Shown: positions 8,640-17,636, counted from the first letter of the stretch. The stretch: 64,000 bases of DNA from Haloglomus salinum (GCF_024298825.1 NZ_CP101153.1:2232001-2296000); one strand, 5' to 3'. Notes: generated by a model not told the origin, from the sequence alone. Numbers and translations are program-made.

Positions 8640-9026
8640 TCAGCCCCGAATCGACGAGAAGAAGCCCGCGATGCGCTCGCGTGCCCCTCCGCTCTCGGCC
8701 CCCGACGCCCCCTGTTCGGGGGCGTCGGATGCTGCCTCGCCGCTGCTCGACACCGACGTTCCACCGCTCTCGGGAGTCGCCCCGGTGTCGGAAGCGACCG
8801 CCGCTCTCTCGTTTTCGCTCTCGTTCCCGTCCTCGCCGGTCGAGTCGTCTCCTGCGACATCCCGGAGCAGGACCACGCGTTCGTCGGCGTCCTCGGTTTC
8901 GTCCTCCTCCGAGGGACTCGAGCGTGCCCGGCAGCTCCGGCACTCCGAGATGTTCCCCTCGTTGTCCCCGAATACGCGCACGTAGTCGTCGGTCACGAAC
9001 CCGCCACAGCTTGTACATTCGGCCAT
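8640..9026 (-). CDS. Small zinc-ribbon protein (DUF7563-like)
   Basis: 128 residues. The first 33 hold two CxxC pairs (CTSCGGFVTDDYVRVFGDNE, then CRSC), a compact zinc ribbon of a type common in haloarchaea (DUF7563, from memory). The rest is acidic, Ser/Gly-rich and probably disordered, ending in a short hydrophobic helix (IAGFFSSIRG). Role unknown; the ribbon could bind nucleic acid or protein. A weak version of the 15-bp palindrome lies 47 nt upstream of the ATG. Confidence 0.75.
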   Translation of the reverse strand: MAECTSCGGFVTDDYVRVFGDNEGNISECRSCRARSSPSEEDETEDADERVVLLRDVAGDDSTGEDGNESENERAAVASDTGATPESGGTSVSSSGEAASDAPEQGASGAESGGARERIAGFFSSIRG

Positions 9027-9072
9027 ACGTATCGAACCCTCGTACCAGTTCCATCGGACAGGTACGGATTTA

Positions 9073-9087
9073 CTATGTAGCCGCTAA
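9073..9087 (-). promoter_or_regulatory. Possible 15-bp palindromic element (weak)
   Basis: Minus-strand TTAGCGGCTACATAG followed by TAAATC, 47 nt upstream of the zinc-ribbon gene at 9026. It overlaps the stop codon of the next gene upstream. It matches only the outer positions of the consensus. Confidence 0.35.
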
Positions 9088-10811
9088 GACGGCGTGTCGC
9101 CGCCTGAAGACACCGTGGTGGATGGGCGGATGGTGCCGGCACGCCGCTCGTCGGGTGGTGCGTCGGGTTCGGGCCGCATGTCAGGTGCAGGCGACGTGTC
9201 GGGCTCGGACGGCGTGACCCGGGCGACGATGGCCCCCTCGTTCTCGTAGACGAGCTCGTACCGGTCGGAGGCGGCCAGCGAGTCCCGCATCCCGGGGGCC
9301 TGCTGGTGGGTCATCCCGCGGACGGTGTAGTGGCCCTTCGGGACGTAGACGTAGTCGGGCTGGGCGCCGCTCGCCGCGAGCGAGGCGGTGATGCAGGCGG
9401 CCCGGTCGCACAGTGACACCCGCCTGAACTGCTCTATCTGCTGGCGGTACCGGGCCGGCTCGGTCCACTCGACCCCCCACTGCCCCACGAGGATGGTCCG
9501 GTCGGTGAACAGCGGGAACCACTCCGCCCCGTCGCCCAGTACCACGAAGTCGGCACCGGGCTCGGTCTCGGCGGCGGCCCACGCCATGGCCTCGCGGTCC
9601 GCGCCATCGATGAAGGCGGGCTGTGAGCGGTCGCCGTCGTGCGTGTCGAGCGCGCCGGCGGCGAACGCCGAGCCGGTCGCACCGGCCGAGAGGACCAGCA
9701 GCGCGACCGCCCCGATTTCGACGGCGCGGCGGTGGTCCCGGCCGAGCTGCGAACTCGCGGCCAGTCGCCGAATGGCCGGGAGGCCGACCTCGAAGAACAG
9801 CAGCGCCGTCAGCATCGCGCCGGCGACGAAGATGAACCGGGGTTTGCCCATGAAGTAGCCGCCGGCGAACAGCCACGCCGGGAGCAGGTACCGGTCCGTG
9901 GCGAGCGCGTAGGCGGCGCCGAGATAGGCCGCGCCGAAGACGACCACCTCCATCCCGAGGTCGATGGGGTAGACGAACTCCGAGAGCAGGCGCGTGGGGC
10001 CGCCGAACAGCCCGCCGTGGGTGCCCGAGGCGTCGAGGAAGATGTCCGCACCGTGGGTCGCGACGACCTGCAGGAGCCACGGCGTCGCGACGACGACACC
10101 CCCGCTGGCGACGACCGCGCCGAACAGCAGGCCCCGGAGTGACCGCGAGAGCCCGGCGAACAGGAGGAGGTAGCTCAGGCCGAAGAACACCGCGTACGTC
10201 GGGTGCGTGAGGACCGTCAGCCCGAACAGGGCCGTCGCGGGCAGGAGCCAGCGTGGGTCCTCGGTCCGGAACAGCCGGACGCCGACGGCGGCGCCCGTGA
10301 TGGCCAGGAGGAACGCCAGCCCGCGGACGACGCCGCCCGCCGAGAGGTGCCACTGGAGGACGGCCGGCGTCCCGGCGAACAGGAGCGTCGCGACTCCACC
10401 CCGGCGCGGGGAGCCCAGCAGGTCCGTCGCCAGGAAGTAGTACGGGACCAGCGTCGCCGTGACGAACAGCCCCGGCACGAACCGGCTGTACGCGATGGCG
10501 CCGACGCCGGTCAGGTCGCGGACGACCGCCGCGAGGTAGAACGCCAGCGGCGGGTACGCGAAGGGGACGCCACCCGCGGTGTAGCCGGGGATGGTGGCCG
10601 GGAGGCCGTAGCCGTGGCTGCTGATGGACTCGGCGATCTTGAGGTAGAGCCCGGCGCCGTACGCGGGGTACGGGTGCGTTGCGAGGTACAGCAGGTAGAT
10701 GCAGAGGCTGGTGGCCACCGCCGAGGTGAGCCAGAACCGGTCGTCGAGCGAGAGCACGACGACCCGGTCGGCGAGGCGGCGCCACCGACGGGTGCTGGTT
10801 CCTGTCGACAT
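9084..10811 (-). CDS. GT-C-like polytopic membrane protein (putative glycosyltransferase/mannosyltransferase)
   Basis: 575 residues with about ten to twelve hydrophobic segments between residues 25 and 375, followed by a soluble C-terminal domain (about 385-530) and a disordered tail. The first external loop holds YGAGLYLKIAESISSHGYGL and the second GVPFAYPPLAFYL, an arrangement typical of ArnT/PMT-like GT-C enzymes, which use polyprenyl-phosphate sugars as donors. The acid residues expected in loop 1 are poorly conserved, so the catalytic assignment is tentative. It is preceded by a 15-bp palindrome 43 nt upstream of the ATG and follows the arylsulfotransferase-like gene on the same strand with a 104-nt gap. 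Likely works on surface glycan or glycoprotein. Confidence 0.7.
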   Translation of the reverse strand: MSTGTSTRRWRRLADRVVVLSLDDRFWLTSAVATSLCIYLLYLATHPYPAYGAGLYLKIAESISSHGYGLPATIPGYTAGGVPFAYPPLAFYLAAVVRDLTGVGAIAYSRFVPGLFVTATLVPYYFLATDLLGSPRRGGVATLLFAGTPAVLQWHLSAGGVVRGLAFLLAITGAAVGVRLFRTEDPRWLLPATALFGLTVLTHPTYAVFFGLSYLLLFAGLSRSLRGLLFGAVVASGGVVVATPWLLQVVATHGADIFLDASGTHGGLFGGPTRLLSEFVYPIDLGMEVVVFGAAYLGAAYALATDRYLLPAWLFAGGYFMGKPRFIFVAGAMLTALLFFEVGLPAIRRLAASSQLGRDHRRAVEIGAVALLVLSAGATGSAFAAGALDTHDGDRSQPAFIDGADREAMAWAAAETEPGADFVVLGDGAEWFPLFTDRTILVGQWGVEWTEPARYRQQIEQFRRVSLCDRAACITASLAASGAQPDYVYVPKGHYTVRGMTHQQAPGMRDSLAASDRYELVYENEGAIVARVTPSEPDTSPAPDMRPEPDAPPDERRAGTIRPSTTVSSGGDTPS

Positions 10812-10853
10812 GTGAGACTCGGGTTGGTGAGGAGAGGGCCCGGAGGAGTTTGC

Positions 10854-10868
10854 TTATCCGGGGGGTAA
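10854..10868 (-). promoter_or_regulatory. 15-bp palindromic promoter element (GT-C-like gene)
   Basis: Minus-strand TTACCCCCCGGATAA followed by GCAAAC, 43 nt upstream of the ATG at 10811. Outer arms are perfect (TTA/TAA) with Y-R pairing at positions 4 and 12. Confidence 0.65.
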
Positions 10869-10915
10869 GCGCCAGTGGTCGCCGTGGTGGAGCGTTCCGC
10901 CCCCGGAACGGTGGC

Positions 10916-12316
10916 TCACTGCCGCTCCAGCTCGACCGGCCGGTGGAGGTCGACCGTCCACGCAGACCAGTAGGCCTCGGCCGCGCTCCACACCACGAGC
11001 GTCACTGCGATGGTGACCAGGGCCGCGAGGTGGATGCGGCTCATCCACGCCGGGAGGACGTACATCACGGCGTTGGCCGTCGGGCCGTCGAAGAGGCCGG
11101 CGATGGCGTTCCGGGCGGGCTCGAGCGGCCCGCCGTCGCTCCCGCCGGACTCGGGTTCGCTCGCGCCCCCGGCACTCACGTTCGTCTGCTCGCCGAGGTC
11201 GGCCCGCTGTGCGCTGGGCCCGTCGGTGCTCTCGTCGCCCGTCTCGAGGCGCTCGGCCTCGTACGGGAACGCGACATCCATCGACCACGTCACCTCGCCC
11301 GCGTCGTTCACCTCGAAGACGCGGTTGCCGTTCGAGTCCGTGACGAGCGTGTCGCCGTCGGGGAGCCGGTCGCCGTCTCGCGGCCACTGGAGCTGCCGGT
11401 CGCTCCACGCCCAGCTCTTGGTCCACCCTCCCTCCTCGCGCTGGTACTCGACGAGGCGGTTGTTCTCGGAGTCGGCGACGATGACTGCGGGACCGCCCTG
11501 CGCCTCGGGGATGTAGTCGGGGTTGTGCTGCTCGTACAGCCGCGAGTGGTTGCCGTCGCTGCCGAGCGTCCACTCGGCCTGCAGCCCCGTCTCGCGCTCG
11601 AGGAAGACGACCTGGTCGTGGTTCCGGAGGCTGACCATGATGCGCCCGTCCTCGAGCACCTCCACGTCGTTGAGGTGGGTCCAGTCCTCGGGGTACGGGC
11701 CGCCGCTCGTCGCCGGGTCGTACTCGCTCCGGGCGTCCCACGACCACGTCACCAGTCCGGTCGTGGTGTTGACGACGTAGACGCGGTCGCGCCCGATGTC
11801 GGCAACGACGATGTGGTCCTCGTCGAGGCGGTCCACGTCGTGCCAGCGGGTGGAGTGCTTGCCGGGTGTGACACGGCTGTAGACCGAGGTCACCTCCCCG
11901 GTCTCCAGGTTCACGCGCTCGACGCCGTTGCGCGTACAGACCGACTCCCCGCCGCACTCCTCGGGCGTGAGGTGGTCGGCGTAGACGTACTCCACCGTCG
12001 CCGCCTCGCCCTCGACGGGGTCCACGTCCCAGTACCGCGTGTGCGTGTCGTTGTAGTACGTGACTGTCCCGTTCGGGGCGACGGCGAACAGCTCCGCCGA
12101 GGCGCGGGGGCCCTCCCCATCCCGGCCGAGCCACGTGTTCGAGTCCGTCGCGACGACCGTCGTCCCGTCGGTGGGCGGTGCGACCTGCTGGTCCGTGCCG
12201 GTGACCTGTCCGGCGCCCCCATCCGAGGATGCGGCGAACCCGGTCACCAGCGTCCCGGCCGCGAGGAGGAGCACCGCCACGGCCAGCAGCCTGCCTGCGA
12301 GTCTTCGTCTCGTCAC
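10916..12316 (-). CDS. Arylsulfotransferase-like membrane-anchored protein
   Basis: 466 residues from a GTG at 12316. There is an N-terminal signal or anchor (LLAVAVLLLAAGTLVTGFA). A repetitive beta-propeller-like region at about 45-345 contains HSTRWHDVDRLDEDHIVVAD, DWTHLNDVEVLEDGRIMVS, RNHDQVVFL and QHNPDYI, the His/Asn/Arg pattern of the ASST (PF05935-like) family. A second TM helix lies at about 425-445. ASST enzymes move sulfate between phenolic esters; the many haloarchaeal homologues are uncharacterised and might act on sulfated surface glycans (inference). A 15-bp palindrome lies 31 nt upstream of the GTG, which supports this start. Confidence 0.75.
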   Translation of the reverse strand: MTRRRLAGRLLAVAVLLLAAGTLVTGFAASSDGGAGQVTGTDQQVAPPTDGTTVVATDSNTWLGRDGEGPRASAELFAVAPNGTVTYYNDTHTRYWDVDPVEGEAATVEYVYADHLTPEECGGESVCTRNGVERVNLETGEVTSVYSRVTPGKHSTRWHDVDRLDEDHIVVADIGRDRVYVVNTTTGLVTWSWDARSEYDPATSGGPYPEDWTHLNDVEVLEDGRIMVSLRNHDQVVFLERETGLQAEWTLGSDGNHSRLYEQHNPDYIPEAQGGPAVIVADSENNRLVEYQREEGGWTKSWAWSDRQLQWPRDGDRLPDGDTLVTDSNGNRVFEVNDAGEVTWSMDVAFPYEAERLETGDESTDGPSAQRADLGEQTNVSAGGASEPESGGSDGGPLEPARNAIAGLFDGPTANAVMYVLPAWMSRIHLAALVTIAVTLVVWSAAEAYWSAWTVDLHRPVELERQ

Positions 12317-12346
12317 TGTGTGGGGGGTCGGTTCCGGATGGTTTTG

Positions 12347-12361
12347 CTACCGGGCGGGTAA
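12347..12361 (-). promoter_or_regulatory. 15-bp palindromic promoter element (arylsulfotransferase-like gene)
   Basis: Minus-strand TTACCCGCCCGGTAG followed by CAAAAC, 31 nt upstream of the GTG at 12316. It lies in the divergent intergenic region and could also influence the plus-strand gene at 12471, 110 nt away. Confidence 0.6.
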
Positions 12362-12470
12362 GGCGCCCACCCCACCGGGGGGAGTCCCGGCCAGCCCACG
12401 GCGGCCTCGGGGTCGCTCGCGGTCGTTAGGTACTGCATAGTGATTGGTCGGGGACCGGAACGCCGACCGG

Positions 12471-13736
12471 ATGGGAGCGGGGTCCCGCCTTCGAATCGGG
12501 CTGGTGCTGTGTGCGCTCGCCGTGGCTGTGGCGGCGCTGATTCTCGCCAGTCCGACCCTCGTCCGGCCGGCCGAGAGCGACGCCGGGCCCCGGACCCGCG
12601 AGGACGTGCGCCTCGTCACGGTCGACGACCACGAGCCGCGGCTCTGGGCGTACACCAGCCGGCAGAAGGACTTCGGGACCGCGACGCTCCCGATGAACGT
12701 CGTCGTCGAGGCGGATGCCGCGACGACCCGACGGGTCATCGCAGCCGACGCCGACCGGAACTGGACCGCCGAGGACCCCGAGGGCGAGTCCGTCGTCCTG
12801 AACGGGAGCGGCGTCGCGTGGTCCGACACCAGGGGTGCGACGCGCTACACCTACGTCGCGTACGGCGACGACCCCGGCGAGGACGGCCGCTGGATGGACG
12901 AGACCGCCCAGCTCCACGACGGGTCGTACCTCGGCGCCCGGATGCACGCCCGCCTCTACGAGGTCCAGAACGGGGACCGACCCCTGACGATGGTCCAGGC
13001 CCACCACGAGCACTGGGACTGGTTCCGCCTCCGGCACACGGTCGGCAGCGTCGCACGCGGCCAGTACGCCATCGAACACGAGTTCTACGGCACCGGTGTC
13101 GTATCGGACATGCGCCGAGCCCGCTTCGGCAACGGTGGCGCCAGCGACGCCGACGGCTGGGTCACGGTCGTCGAGGTCATGGACTGGCCCGTCCCGGACG
13201 ACGAGTTCGCCGTGGCCGGGCTCTCGCTCGGACTGCTGCTCGTGGGTGCCCGGCGCGCCACCGTCACCGCGGCGCTCCGCGCGGTCGCCGAGCGCCGGCA
13301 GGCCACCACCGCGCACGCGGCGCTGGTCACTATCCCGCTGCTCACGCCGCTCGTAATCCGGGTCGTGGCGGTCGAACTCGAGCGTGCGCTCCCGGCGCTC
13401 TCGCCGAAGGTCATCGCGGCACCGTGCTACCTGGTCCTCGCCGTCGGCCTTCCCGTGGCCGTCGGGCTGCTGGGCCGACGGCTCCCCGCCGACGAGGCGT
13501 TCACGGCCGCCGTCGGCGGCTTCGGTGTCGGCCTGCTGCTGGATTACGCCTCCCTCGGTCTCTCCGCCCTCACCATCGAGGTGGTTGCCCACCGGGCCGT
13601 CCTCCTGGTGGGCCTCGGTCTCATCGCGGCCGGTGGCGTCCGCTGGGCCGAGACACCCGTCCACCGGTACCGCTACCGCGCCCCCGGCATCCTCGTCTGG
13701 ACCGGCGCGCTGGTCTGGCCGCTCGCGGGGCTCTGA
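12471..13736 (+). CDS. Membrane protein of unknown function
   Basis: 421 residues. A signal/TM helix at about 9-27 is followed by a soluble extracellular domain (about 35-240) containing RLWAYTSRQKDFGTATLPMN and HHEHWDWFRLRHTVGS, and then six to seven TM helices (about 245-420). The Arg-Leu-Trp and His-rich motifs recall LssY-C-type domains, but I cannot assign the family with confidence. The start at 12471 (ATG) puts the hydrophobic helix close to the N-terminus; an upstream TTG at 12444 is open in the same frame. It is divergent from the arylsulfotransferase-like gene and may share its surface role (inference). Confidence 0.65.
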   Translation: MGAGSRLRIGLVLCALAVAVAALILASPTLVRPAESDAGPRTREDVRLVTVDDHEPRLWAYTSRQKDFGTATLPMNVVVEADAATTRRVIAADADRNWTAEDPEGESVVLNGSGVAWSDTRGATRYTYVAYGDDPGEDGRWMDETAQLHDGSYLGARMHARLYEVQNGDRPLTMVQAHHEHWDWFRLRHTVGSVARGQYAIEHEFYGTGVVSDMRRARFGNGGASDADGWVTVVEVMDWPVPDDEFAVAGLSLGLLLVGARRATVTAALRAVAERRQATTAHAALVTIPLLTPLVIRVVAVELERALPALSPKVIAAPCYLVLAVGLPVAVGLLGRRLPADEAFTAAVGGFGVGLLLDYASLGLSALTIEVVAHRAVLLVGLGLIAAGGVRWAETPVHRYRYRAPGILVWTGALVWPLAGL

Positions 13737-13793
13737 GCCCGACGACCCGTCCGGGACCCGCCTGTTCCGACCGTTCCGTCCCTTCACGACCGT

Positions 13794-13808
13794 TTATCGG
13801 GCTGGTAA
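13794..13808 (+). promoter_or_regulatory. 15-bp palindromic element upstream of peptide-binding lipoprotein
   Basis: TTATCGGGCTGGTAA followed by CAAGGA. It lies 98 nt upstream of the ATG at 13906, the longest distance of the strong sites, so a 5' leader of about 60-70 nt is expected. Confidence 0.55.
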
Positions 13809-13905
13809 CAAGGAGCCCTGCCCGTATCGTTTCCAGAACGACCAGCCGGTGTGGACCGCTGCGTGCCCTCTCCCCCGGCTCCTCGATAGCAGCCCACGGA
13901 GTACG

Positions 13906-15747
13906 ATGGATTCGACCCACCCACAGTCCAAGAGCGGTTCCGAGTCGACAGTCAGCCGCCGCCGCGTCCTCGGCGCGCTCGGCGGTGGCACCCTCGCAGC
14001 CAGCGCCGGCTGTGTCCGGCAGGTCGGTGCACTGATGAACCGCGAGGCGCCCGAACAGCTCTCGTTCACCATCAAGACCGCCCCCGCCGACGCCGACCCG
14101 CGGGCCATCCGCATCGCCCGTTTCCTCGCGAAGCGCCTGCAGGCCGTCGGCATCGAGGCGAGCATCACCCCGATGTCGAACGAGGTGCTGTTGCGCGATG
14201 TCCTGCTGAACCACGCGTTCGATATCTTCATCGCGCCGATGCGGGGCCGGCCGGACCCTGACTTCCTCCGGCCGCTCCTCCACTCCCGGTTCGGTGCCGA
14301 GCCGGGTACGCAGAACCCGTACGGGTACGCCAATCTCGACGTCGACGCGCTGCTGGAGCGCCAGCGGGCCCAGACCGGGAAGCGTCGCCGGAAGACGCTC
14401 GCCCGCCTCCAGCGCTCGGTCGTCCGCGACCAGCCGTTCTCGGTAGTGGCGTTCCCCGACGAGATTCGTGTCACCCGCGCGGACGGCTACGCGGGCTGGG
14501 AGCAACGGCCCATCCACACGCCGCTGGGCTACCTCGGCCTCGACCGCGACGCCGCCGGTACCGCCGACCGGCTGTCGGGTGACACCAGCGAGGACGAACG
14601 CGCCCTCCGGATGACGCTCACCGATTCGCGCCCGACGGAGAGCCTCAACCCGCTCGCCCCGGAGTTCCGTGCCAGCGGCACCATCACCGACCTCCTGTAC
14701 GACCCGCTGGGGCGGTGGGTCGACGGGCAGGTCCGGCCGTGGCTCGCGTCGTCGTGGACGTGGAGTCGGCCACCGGACGCGCCGGGGCCGGTGGCGACGG
14801 TCGAACTCCGCGAGGACCTCACCTGGCACGACGGGACCGACCTCACCGCGTCGGACGTGGCGTTCACCTACCGCCTGCTCGCGGACACCTCGCTCGGGCG
14901 ACTCGAGAGCCCGGTGCCGGCGCCCCGGTTCCGCGGGCTCGGCTCGCTCGTCACCGACGCCGAGGCCGTCGACGAGCGGACCGTCCGGCTGTCGCTCGTC
15001 CCGAGTTCGCGGCCGGTCGCGACCCGGAGCCTGACGGCACCGGTCCTCCCGGAGCACGTCTGGGAGGCGAAGGCGCAGCAGGCGACGGTGGCGGGACTGG
15101 ACCCGAACGGCGCGGTGACGCAGGCGCTGGTCTGGTCGAACCCGGACCCGGTCGGGAGCGGCCCGCTGCGTCTCGAGCGCCGCCGCCCCCGGGAGTTGCT
15201 GGTGTTCGCGCGCAACGAGGACCACTTCCTCACCCGCGACGGGCTGGCCGACCACCTCGCGCCGTTCGCCGGCGGGTTCACCCCGGACCAGCTCGCCTTC
15301 ACGGTCGTGCCGTCGGGCGGTGCGGCGGTGGAACTGGTCCGGGCCGGCGACGCCGACGCCACTGCCTCGGGCGTGATGCCGGCCGACGTCCCCGAAGTCG
15401 GGCGCTCGGACGAGCTGAACCTCCACGTCACCCGGCCGCGGACCTGCTACCAGGTCGGCTACAACGTCCGCCGCGGGGCGCTGAGCAGCCCCCGATTCCG
15501 CCGCGCGGTCGGGCGCCTGCTCGACAAGCAGTTCCTCGCCCGCGAGGTGTTCGAGCGCTACGGCCAGCCGGCGGCGAGTCCGCTGGCCCGACACCGGTCG
15601 GTGGCGCCCAGCCTCGTCTGGAACGGCGAGGACCCGGAGCTCCCGTTCCCGGGTGAGGCCGGCCAACTCGACGTCGAGCGGGCTCGCGAGGCGTTCCGGG
15701 ATGCGGGGTATCGGTACTCGAGCGACGGCGACCTGCTCGGAACCTGA
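13906..15747 (+). CDS. Peptide/nickel-type (SBP_bac_5) substrate-binding lipoprotein with permuted lobes
   Basis: 613 residues. It has a twin-arginine-like start (SRRRVLGALGGG) with lipobox SAGC, so the protein is exported and lipid-anchored. Residues about 50-215 read like the C-terminal lobe of family-5 binding proteins: a strand LSFTIKTAP, then IARFLAKRLQAVGIEASI, HAFDIFIAPM, and the segment with YGYANLDVDALLERQRAQ. Residues about 225-610 read like the N-terminal lobe, starting LRMTLTDSRPTESLNPLAP, with DLLYDPL, ELREDLTWHDGTDLTASDVAFTYRL split over residues 300-325, and ending at the point where a normal family member would pass into the C-lobe (EAFRDAGYRYSSDGDLL). The lobe order is thus swapped. 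No permease or ATPase genes are adjacent; the next gene is a PAP2 phosphatase 3 nt downstream. Confidence 0.8.
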   Translation: MDSTHPQSKSGSESTVSRRRVLGALGGGTLAASAGCVRQVGALMNREAPEQLSFTIKTAPADADPRAIRIARFLAKRLQAVGIEASITPMSNEVLLRDVLLNHAFDIFIAPMRGRPDPDFLRPLLHSRFGAEPGTQNPYGYANLDVDALLERQRAQTGKRRRKTLARLQRSVVRDQPFSVVAFPDEIRVTRADGYAGWEQRPIHTPLGYLGLDRDAAGTADRLSGDTSEDERALRMTLTDSRPTESLNPLAPEFRASGTITDLLYDPLGRWVDGQVRPWLASSWTWSRPPDAPGPVATVELREDLTWHDGTDLTASDVAFTYRLLADTSLGRLESPVPAPRFRGLGSLVTDAEAVDERTVRLSLVPSSRPVATRSLTAPVLPEHVWEAKAQQATVAGLDPNGAVTQALVWSNPDPVGSGPLRLERRRPRELLVFARNEDHFLTRDGLADHLAPFAGGFTPDQLAFTVVPSGGAAVELVRAGDADATASGVMPADVPEVGRSDELNLHVTRPRTCYQVGYNVRRGALSSPRFRRAVGRLLDKQFLAREVFERYGQPAASPLARHRSVAPSLVWNGEDPELPFPGEAGQLDVERAREAFRDAGYRYSSDGDLLGT

Positions 15748-15750
15748 CCC

Positions 15751-16524
15751 GTGAGCCTGGCCGAGTCGCTCGCCGTCGTCCTCGGTGGGGTGGTGCTGCT
15801 GAACGCCGGTGTCGCCGCCCTGGTCCTCCGCCGGGAGCGCCCCGGTGACCTCCGGACACGGCTCCGCGAGGCAGCGCCGTACCTCGCCTTCCTCGGCGGG
15901 GTCCTCGCCGTCAACAAGGTCGCTCGCGAGTACGGCCCGGAGCTGTCGTGGGTCGTCGGCTGGAACATCACGCACCGCATCTACAGCATCGAGGGGACAC
16001 TCGTCGCCCACGTCCAGTCGGTCGCCACCCCGTGGCTGACGACCTACTTCTCGGCGGTCTACCTGTTCGGCTACACCATCCTGCTCACGTTCCCGTTCCT
16101 CGCGTACCTGCTCCATCCGCAGCTCCGGCATCTGAAGCGGGCGGCGGTCGCCTTCGGGCTGAACTACGGGCTCGGGGTGGTCTGCTACACGCTGTTCGTC
16201 TCCTACGGCCCCCGGAACCGGATTCCCGACGCGGTCGAGCCGCTCCTCTACGCGGCGTACCCGCGGGCACAGATCGTCACGAGCCAGGTGAACGCCAACA
16301 CGAACGTCTTCCCCTCGCTCCACGCCTCGCTGTCGGTGACGGTGGCCCTGCTCGCGTGGCGGACCCGGGAGCGCTATCCCCGCTGGACCGCCATCGCCGT
16401 CCCGCTGGCGGCCAGCGTCGTCGTCTCGACGATGTACCTCGGCATCCACTGGGCGACCGACGTGGTCGCCGGCATCGCCCTCGGCGTTGGGAGTGTCCTG
16501 GTCGCGGAGTGGCTGGTCGAGTAG
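15751..16524 (+). CDS. PAP2-superfamily membrane phosphatase
   Basis: 257 residues with about six TM helices. The PAP2 signature is split as usual: an upstream Arg-containing motif around SYGPRNRIP, then FPSLHAS (catalytic His), then YLGIHWATDVVAG (second His and Asp). Members dephosphorylate lipid phosphates, including polyprenyl diphosphates that carry glycans. The GTG start is 3 nt after the binding-protein stop, so the two genes are co-transcribed. A role in recycling the lipid carrier for surface glycans fits the neighbourhood (inference). Confidence 0.85.
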   Translation: MSLAESLAVVLGGVVLLNAGVAALVLRRERPGDLRTRLREAAPYLAFLGGVLAVNKVAREYGPELSWVVGWNITHRIYSIEGTLVAHVQSVATPWLTTYFSAVYLFGYTILLTFPFLAYLLHPQLRHLKRAAVAFGLNYGLGVVCYTLFVSYGPRNRIPDAVEPLLYAAYPRAQIVTSQVNANTNVFPSLHASLSVTVALLAWRTRERYPRWTAIAVPLAASVVVSTMYLGIHWATDVVAGIALGVGSVLVAEWLVE

Positions 16525-16568
16525 CTGCGGCGTCGCTGGTGGGTCGGTGCGGCTCGCTCGCCGGGCCG

Positions 16569-16970
16569 TCAGGTCTCGGTCGCGTCCTGCTCGGCGGCCT
16601 CGATGACCGAGGCGGTATCCGATGGGCCGACCGCTATCCGGAGACAGGTCTTGCAGGGCGAGTGGCTCCGCTCGCGTGCCTCGCGCCGGGTCAGCGTCAG
16701 CCAGTCCTCGTCGTCGAGTGCGCCGCCGCCCCCACACGCCGGGAGTCCGTCCGCGTCGGCCTCGTGGTAGGCGTACGACCCATCGACCGTCCGACTCGGC
16801 AGGAGGAGTACGTCGTCGTCGTCGTCGCGCGGGTCGGCCTCGGCACTCCGGACCCGCTCTTCCCGGGTCGGGGACCGGGTGGTAGGACCGTCACAGCGGT
16901 GGGTACTCAGCTTCACGCGGTACTTCCCACAGTCGGGGCACTGCTCGAACACCGTATCCGGGTCTCTCAT
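16569..16970 (-). CDS. Cys-rich (zinc-binding) protein of unknown function
   Basis: 133 residues from the ATG at 16970. N-terminal CPDCGKYRVKLSTHRC and C-terminal ACGGGG and CKTCLR suggest two metal-binding half sites around an acidic centre. I do not recognise a named family. The start was chosen because the next plausible upstream frame extension is Pro/Arg-rich, and because the 15-bp palindrome at 17000-17014 ends 30 nt before this ATG. Confidence 0.65.
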   Translation of the reverse strand: MRDPDTVFEQCPDCGKYRVKLSTHRCDGPTTRSPTREERVRSAEADPRDDDDDVLLLPSRTVDGSYAYHEADADGLPACGGGGALDDEDWLTLTRREARERSHSPCKTCLRIAVGPSDTASVIEAAEQDATET

Positions 16971-16999
16971 ATCCGGCGTCTGTCCGCCGAGCCTGATTA

Positions 17000-17014
17000 T
17001 TACGCGCCGGGTAG
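17000..17014 (-). promoter_or_regulatory. 15-bp palindromic promoter element (Cys-rich protein gene)
   Basis: Minus-strand CTACCCGGCGCGTAA followed by TAATCA, 30 nt upstream of the ATG at 16970. It decides the start of that gene. Confidence 0.5.
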
Positions 17015-17145
17015 CCACACAGGGCCACGACGGACGCGGGGGGCGGGGCTGACCGATAGCCACGACGGACGCGGGAGCCGGCGGGCCGTCCCTGGACGGC
17101 GCTGTCGTGCGGCGCTCTCGAAGGGGTTCTGGTGGCCCGGGCCTG

Positions 17146-17364
17146 TCACTGCGCGTCCTTGATATCCACGTAGGACTCGCGAGTGGCGGATATCCAGGCG
17201 TCGTCGTCCCCGTTGGAGGGGTCGAAGACGACCAGTTCGTCGGGGTCGAACGACACCGGGGCGTCGAGCTCCTCGGGGTTGAACGTGTACCGGAGGGTGA
17301 ACCTGGGCCAGTTGGCCGAGGTGTCCGTCTCGAGTGGCTCCTGACTACTCACGCTGCTCACCAC
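17146..17364 (-). CDS. Small DUF7511-like protein
   Basis: 72 residues from a GTG at 17364. The C-terminus DDAWISATRESYVDIKDAQ resembles the ending of the protein at 34377 (TTTWISADAGSYVTLSEMR): a WIxA-x3-SYVxL pattern of a short haloarchaeal family that I believe is DUF7511. The middle contains FDPDELVVFDPSNG. Function unknown, no membrane segment, no clear partner. The GTG start is uncertain. Confidence 0.55.
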   Translation of the reverse strand: MVSSVSSQEPLETDTSANWPRFTLRYTFNPEELDAPVSFDPDELVVFDPSNGDDDAWISATRESYVDIKDAQ

Positions 17365-17636
17365 CGGCGGCGTCGCAGGCGTGTCGGTCGGCCGTGGCGG
17401 GGACGGTTCGATGGCCTGCTCGGTCGTCGAGGCGGACGGCGGTCGGGGATGGGGGGCGCTCGTCGGTCACGTCTACACGACCCCACCGCAGAGACATATA
17501 CTCTCGGCGAAACGTTGGTAACCGGAACCGCTTACCGACTGGTAGGGAGATGGCCAACAACAACTAAAGGCTCTGGAACGAACGGGGAGCGAACCCGCTC
17601 GGTCGCGAGCCGCGACAGAATTACCGCCTAATTGAT

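Noticed and set aside
13621..16737. Open frame of 1038 codons on the minus strand opposite the binding-protein and PAP2 genes
   Set aside because: Arg/Pro/Gly/Asp composition without domains; a GC-rich antisense shadow of strongly supported plus-strand genes.
17532..17545. TTACCGACTGGTAG as another member of the palindrome set
   Set aside because: It is 14 bp, one base shorter than all other members, and lies 92 nt from the kinase start with no matching tail.
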